Source: an uncultured Roseobacter sp.
GTDB taxonomy: Bacteria > Pseudomonadota > Alphaproteobacteria > Rhodobacterales > Rhodobacteraceae
Direction: 5' to 3'
Assembly: GCF_947488185.1 (NCBI RefSeq)
Contig: NZ_CANKYM010000002.1
Span: 124,001 to 188,000 of the forward strand
DNA length: 64,000 nt
Both the position numbers and the translations under genes were made by a program. Positions 60,289-64,000 of this stretch are shown here, piece after piece (positions within the stretch are counted from its first letter, which is position 1; every line of letters begins with the position of its first letter). The notes beneath the pieces are model-generated. The model did no database searches. It worked only from the letters and a program-made list of their open reading frames with translations, and was not told the DNA's origin.

Positions 60289-61289
60289 CGCAAAACCAGT
60301 TGCGGCGCCTGGCCCAGCGGTACAAATCCCAATATAATCAAACCGTTCCTGAGTGTCAGGCCCACATCAATAGATCGCGGGTCGCCAGTGGCTTGGGCGA
60401 GGGCGGACAACATGCTCTCTGCTTGTGGTCGCACGGCAGACGGCAGCACTCCGGCGGTTTCAGCGAGGGTGAGCATCTCCCGCCAGTTGCGGGCCTGCAG
60501 GGACAGGGTGCCCTCCGGTGTGCCCTGTGCATCAATGGTCAGATCCGCGGCGGCACGCAGCTGCAGATCCCCCCACGCGGCCTCGGCCCGGTCGATCCGG
60601 AGGCTGCGGGGTTGCGGGCGCGCGACCTCGATGGCGCGACGATCCCAGACCCGGTCGAAGGCAACCTGCATGTCCAGCGCAAACTTGTCGAATGTCAGTG
60701 GCCAGTTTGCCGGAACGCGCAGAGCTGCACGCGGCACCGTGCCGGGCTGCAGACCGGCGGCGCTCAGCGCAACGGTATAGCTGGCTTGACCCGCCGCGAC
60801 CTGCTGCACGGCGACGTTCAGATCGGCAGCGGAAAGAACATCCCCCATGGGCGCACTCAGCGACCATGTACCAGAGGTGACCTGCGCCGTTTCGAGGTCC
60901 AATGCGCTGCCGGGTTTCAGGCGCAAGTGTGCCACGGCCTGATCCATGTCCAGGGTGGCGCGGCCCTCCGGGCTGGCGAAGGTAATCGGGTCCTGTGGCA
61001 AGCGCACCGTGACGTCACCGGGCCACCATGCGGGGGCGGAAAAAGCGACGCCGCTGGTGGTCACCGCCACGCCGGTCTCGGGGTCCGCCAGTGCCGGCAG
61101 CGTCATCATGGCGTCGAACCGCAGCGGAAAGCCGGAGACATCCAAAGCGGCGAAATCGGCCTGCCAGCCTTCCGCGCGGCGATCTGCGAACCACTGCTGT
61201 GTTGCCTGCCGCGCGGCCTGCGCCGCCCAGATCCACCAGCCACCCCAGATCAGTGCCAAAACCAGGGCCGCCCAAATCACCCGACGCAT
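60285..61289 (-). CDS. DUF2125 family periplasmic protein
   Basis: A 334-residue protein with one N-terminal membrane anchor (MRRVIWAALVLALIWGGWWIWAAQ) and a large, beta-rich, tryptophan-containing domain as in DUF2125 (WQADFAALDVSGFPLRFDAMMT; APAWWPGDVTVRLPQDPITF). It is probably anchored in the inner membrane facing the periplasm; the AsmA/YhdP-like character of the fold hints at a role in envelope lipid biology, without proof. ATG 61289 starts the anchor; the open frame extends to 61976 only as a shadow of chaC. It is divergent from chaC. Confidence 0.88.
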   Translation of the reverse strand: MRRVIWAALVLALIWGGWWIWAAQAARQATQQWFADRRAEGWQADFAALDVSGFPLRFDAMMTLPALADPETGVAVTTSGVAFSAPAWWPGDVTVRLPQDPITFASPEGRATLDMDQAVAHLRLKPGSALDLETAQVTSGTWSLSAPMGDVLSAADLNVAVQQVAAGQASYTVALSAAGLQPGTVPRAALRVPANWPLTFDKFALDMQVAFDRVWDRRAIEVARPQPRSLRIDRAEAAWGDLQLRAAADLTIDAQGTPEGTLSLQARNWREMLTLAETAGVLPSAVRPQAESMLSALAQATGDPRSIDVGLTLRNGLIILGFVPLGQAPQLVLR

Positions 61290-61355
61290 CGCAGACCTCT
61301 TTGCGTTTTCCGTTGAATTGAGGTTTACGCAATGCAGCCAAGGAGAACCAGTAAG

Positions 61356-61886
61356 ATGACGATGTGGGTATTCGGCTATGGCAGCCTGTTGTGGAACCCC
61401 GGATTTGATGTCGCCGAGCAGGTGGTGGCCAAGCTGCCCGGCTATTCGCGATCCTTTTGCATGTGGTCCATTCACCATCGTGGCACCGAAGACGATCCGG
61501 GGCTCGTGCTGGCGCTGGATGAAGAACCCGCGCATGCCTGCGAAGGAGTTGCGCTTGCCGTACGGGCTGGCGCCGAAGAGGCTACATTGACCTACCTGCG
61601 TGAGCGCGAGTTGATCTCTTCGGCCTACCTTGAGCGTCAACTTGATATTGATCTGACGGACGGACGCCGGGTGCAGGCGTTGGCCTACATCATCAACCGC
61701 GAGCACCGTCAGTATTGCGGCGGCATGCCCTTGGAAGAGCAGGCGCAGATTATCGCCCGTGCGACCGGTGGCATGGGGCCAAACACCGAATATCTCTACA
61801 ACACGGCACAGCACCTGACAGAGATCGGCCTGCATGATCCCGACCTCGAATGGCTGAGCCAGCGGGTGCGCCATCTGAGCGCATAA
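61356..61886 (+). CDS. chaC: Gamma-glutamylcyclotransferase (ChaC family)
   Basis: A 176-residue enzyme that cleaves glutathione to 5-oxoproline and Cys-Gly in the cytoplasm. It begins with the family motif VFGYGSLLWNPGF and continues with RSFCMWSIHHRGTEDDPGLVLAL and EGVALAVRAGAEEA; an acidic residue in the mid-region serves as general base in the family. AAGGAG is 10 bases before ATG 61356; an ATG two codons later is possible. It is divergent from the DUF2125 gene and precedes the MotA-like gene by 76 bp. Confidence 0.93.
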   Translation: MTMWVFGYGSLLWNPGFDVAEQVVAKLPGYSRSFCMWSIHHRGTEDDPGLVLALDEEPAHACEGVALAVRAGAEEATLTYLRERELISSAYLERQLDIDLTDGRRVQALAYIINREHRQYCGGMPLEEQAQIIARATGGMGPNTEYLYNTAQHLTEIGLHDPDLEWLSQRVRHLSA

Positions 61887-61962
61887 ATCCTTGGCGCTTG
61901 AGCTGGTTTTCAGTGTAAGCTGCCGCCAGAGCAGAAGAATAAAGCGCGGGGAGCAATTGCGC

Positions 61963-63147
61963 ATGGCGTGGCCCAATCAAGAGGCGAAACCGGTCTTTTC
62001 GCAACCGGTGCGGCAAATCTCGCTGATGCTGATCGTGCTGGCCCTTTCCGGCTTTGGCGGTTTTCTGGCCTTGCCGCGCGTGCTGCCGGTTTTCGAGGCG
62101 AACCCCTATCTGAACGGCTTCATCATTTTCGTCTTTTTCATCGGGGTGCTGGCCTGCTTCTATCAGGTGTTTCAACTGATCGGCTCTGTGCGCTGGATCG
62201 AACGATTTGCCTCCGACACCCAGGACACAAGCATTCAGGCACCGCAGCTTCTGGCGCCGCTTGCCTCGCTGCTGCGGTCTCGCGGCGTGCGCATGCAGGT
62301 CAGCGCAACCTCGACCCGGTCGATCCTCGATTCAGTGGCAACCCGGATAGACGAAGCGCGCGAGATCACGCGATACATCGTCAATATGTTGATTTTCCTT
62401 GGCCTTTTGGGAACCTTCTACGGCCTTGCAACGACGGTTCCGGCGGTGGTGGACACCATCCGCAGCCTCGCACCGCAGGATGGTGAAGGCGGGGTGCAGG
62501 TCTTCAACCGTCTGATGACCGGGCTTGAGGCGCAGCTTGGCGGGATGGGCGTTGCCTTTGCCTCCTCGCTCCTTGGTCTTGCCGGGTCTCTGATCGTGGG
62601 CCTGCTGGAGCTCTTTGCCGGGCATGGCCAAAACCGGTTTTACCGCGAACTGGAAGAGTGGCTGAGTTCCATCACCCGCGTCGGCTTTACCTCGGGCGAC
62701 GAGGCGGCGGGGGATCAGGGTGTGCTGGCCAGTGTGGTCGAGCACATGGTGGAACAGATGGAGCGTCTTCAGGAGATGTTCCAGCATTCCGATGTCAGCC
62801 GGTCCGAGATCAACGAAAACCTCGGCACGCTGGCCGGTTCCATTGAGCGCATGACTCAGAAGATGGACGGCATGGATCCGGCCAGTGCGGCCCTTGAACG
62901 GGTCGCTGCAGGGCAGGAACGGCTGATTTCCGCGCTTGAAAATCAGGGGCAGGGCGACGGGATTGATTCAGAGAGCCGGATGCGCCTGCGGTCCATCGAC
63001 GTTCAGATGCTGCGCATTCTGGAAGAAATCTCTGCCGGGCGTCAGGAAAGCATGGCCGAGTTGCGCATGGACATCTCCCGGTTGACGGAGGCGATGCGTG
63101 GGAAACGGCCCCGCAGCGGTAATACGACCCTCGCAGGGGATGGGTAA
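61963..63147 (+). CDS. MotA/TolQ/ExbB-type proton channel protein
   Basis: A 394-residue inner-membrane protein. Four hydrophobic segments lie near residues 20-40, 52-73, 136-162 and 188-215, with the channel-type sequence LLGTFYGLATTVPAVVDTI and GMGVAFASSLLGLAGSLIVGLLEL. A long soluble helical tail of about 170 residues (DVSRSEINENLGTLAGSIERMTQKMDG) follows. It should form the proton-conducting stator part with the MotB-like protein encoded 2 bp downstream. GGGGAG precedes the ATG. What the pair drives is unknown; no flagellar or Tol-Pal genes surround it. Confidence 0.9.
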   Translation: MAWPNQEAKPVFSQPVRQISLMLIVLALSGFGGFLALPRVLPVFEANPYLNGFIIFVFFIGVLACFYQVFQLIGSVRWIERFASDTQDTSIQAPQLLAPLASLLRSRGVRMQVSATSTRSILDSVATRIDEAREITRYIVNMLIFLGLLGTFYGLATTVPAVVDTIRSLAPQDGEGGVQVFNRLMTGLEAQLGGMGVAFASSLLGLAGSLIVGLLELFAGHGQNRFYRELEEWLSSITRVGFTSGDEAAGDQGVLASVVEHMVEQMERLQEMFQHSDVSRSEINENLGTLAGSIERMTQKMDGMDPASAALERVAAGQERLISALENQGQGDGIDSESRMRLRSIDVQMLRILEEISAGRQESMAELRMDISRLTEAMRGKRPRSGNTTLAGDG

Positions 63148-63149
63148 CC

Positions 63150-64000
63150 ATGGCGCTGTCGCGTCGCACTGGCACACGTTTTCAGGCGTCCATCTGGCCG
63201 GGTTTTGTCGATGCGATGACCGGTCTGTTGCTGGTGCTGATGTTCGTTTTGACCATCTTCATGGTGGTGCAATTCGTCCTGACAGAGCGGATTACGGGTC
63301 AGGAAACCGAACTCGACCAACTTGCAGGTGAAGTCGCCGCCCTGGCGCAGGCGCTGGGTCTGGAGCGACAGACCTCGGCTGATCTGGAAGATCGTGTGGG
63401 AGAGTTGCGCACCTCTTTGACGGACGCGGAGGCGCGGATCGCGACCCTGACCGCGACGCGCGACGCTCAGGCCGCAGCCCTTGATGAGGCCACCGCACGG
63501 ATCACGGGTTTCGAGGCGCAGGTGGCTGCATTGATTGCGCAGCGTGACACGGCGTTGGGCGAAGTCAGTGCCCTGGAAGCAGAGCAAGCCGAGCTTTTGA
63601 GTACGCAGGAAGCGCTCAACTTGGCCCTGTCGTCCGCGCGCAGTGAGATTGATGCGCAGGAGGAGGCCGCCCGGCTGGCGGCTGCGCGACGGGATGCTTT
63701 GAACGCTTTAGTTGCCGATCTGCGTGCCCGCAACGCGGAGGCGCAGGGGCAGGTTGATACGTTAGGTGCGGAACTGGACGACACGCGCGAGGCGCTGAGC
63801 GCCGAGGAGGCGGCGCGCCTTGCCGAAGCCGCGGCCGCCGAGGCACTTCGGGATCGGCTGCGGAATGCTGACGCGGAGTTGACAGCAATGACGCTCGCGC
63901 TCGAAGCGCAGCGCAAGGACGCGGAGGATACGCTGACACTATTGGCCGCCGCGCGGGCAGCGGAGCGCGATCTCGACACGCAATTGGCGGCGGCGCTGCT
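63150..64000 (+). CDS. MotB/OmpA-type peptidoglycan-anchored partner (partial, cut by window end)
   Basis: The first 283 residues of an open frame that continues past the window. One membrane helix is at residues 22-45 (AMTGLLLVLMFVLTIFMVVQF), preceded by WPGFVDAMT in which Asp21 sits where MotB has its proton-binding aspartate. After it comes a long, Ala/Glu/Arg/Leu heptad coiled coil (residues 46 to the cut). A peptidoglycan-binding OmpA domain is expected at the unseen C-terminus but not shown here. It follows the ExbB/MotA-like gene by 2 bp, and together they should make an energised envelope complex. Confidence 0.85.
   Translation, partial: MALSRRTGTRFQASIWPGFVDAMTGLLLVLMFVLTIFMVVQFVLTERITGQETELDQLAGEVAALAQALGLERQTSADLEDRVGELRTSLTDAEARIATLTATRDAQAAALDEATARITGFEAQVAALIAQRDTALGEVSALEAEQAELLSTQEALNLALSSARSEIDAQEEAARLAAARRDALNALVADLRARNAEAQGQVDTLGAELDDTREALSAEEAARLAEAAAAEALRDRLRNADAELTAMTLALEAQRKDAEDTLTLLAAARAAERDLDTQLAAAL

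Noticed and set aside
61290-61976. N-terminal extension of the DUF2125 frame
   Set aside because: It lies antisense to chaC; the membrane anchor begins at the ATG at 61289.
63467-63979. Ser/Ala/Arg-rich 170-codon frame on the minus strand
   Set aside because: Low-complexity shadow of the Ala/Glu-rich coiled coil on the plus strand.
61963-64000. Zorya anti-phage system
   Set aside because: The long coiled coil is on the MotB-like rather than the MotA-like partner, and no ZorC, ZorD or ZorE gene is seen; the surroundings are core genes.

Overview
The window reads as the chromosome of a Roseobacter-group member of the Rhodobacteraceae (Alphaproteobacteria). Evidence: high GC with compact operons joined by ATGA or TGATG overlaps, a 44-residue aa3-oxidase subunit IV, PHB genes phaB and phaA, a dimethylglycine/sarcosine dehydrogenase, DUF2125, DUF2007 and DUF465 proteins, a VPLPA-CTERM protein, and a degenerate dihydroorotase beside pyrB. 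I cannot name the species.

Layout. 1-2.5 kb: a sugar ABC transporter (partial ATPase, binding protein) facing a LacI-type repressor, with two identical palindromic operators between them. 2.77-4.37 kb: an AT-rich insertion next to a tRNA-Gln(UUG) gene. A 15-bp copy of the tRNA 3' end marks its left edge, matching 12-bp repeat arrays lie just inside both edges, and it holds one small gene, a long perfect palindrome and a strongly structured segment, but no integrase. 4.6-16.3 kb: oxidoreductases and amine or amino-acid catabolism (quinone oxidoreductase, 2-hydroxyacid dehydrogenase, gamma-glutamyltransferase, FAD-linked oxidase, DMGDH-like enzyme, FAD oxidase and aldo/keto reductase operon) and a stand-alone ectC. 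16.3-20.1 kb: plsY, a pseudo-dihydroorotase, a 33-residue membrane peptide, a tail-anchored unknown and pyrB, all on the minus strand.

20.2-32.5 kb: uracil-DNA glycosylase, LysE, moaB, an RND efflux pair, a DsbD alpha-like protein, YqgE, a Sua5/YrdC protein, acyl-CoA dehydrogenase and a metallo-hydrolase. 32.5-41 kb: cytochrome oxidase subunit IV, a lipoprotein, azlCD, and a fully overlapping fdhD-mobA-mobB-moeA operon for molybdenum cofactor insertion, in which MoeA carries an unusual RNase H-like N-terminal domain; then greA. 41-50 kb: a SoxR-type regulator facing a glyoxalase-family gene, ETF-ubiquinone oxidoreductase, a TPR protein, ispE, a polyprenyl diphosphate synthase, a methyltransferase, a DMT transporter and a LysR regulator.

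50.9-64 kb: a 37-residue peptide, phaB and phaA, an EAL protein, tag, rpsD, a SAM methyltransferase, a VPLPA-CTERM protein, hisC-tyrC-extensin, DUF2125, chaC, and a MotA/MotB-like pair cut by the window end.

Most of the window is ordinary core chromosome. The strongest candidate for something undescribed is the 1.6-kb integrase-less element at tRNA-Gln with its putative structured RNA. Secondary items are the DUF429-like/MoeA fusion, the pseudo-dihydroorotase cluster with its small membrane peptide, and the orphan ectoine synthase.
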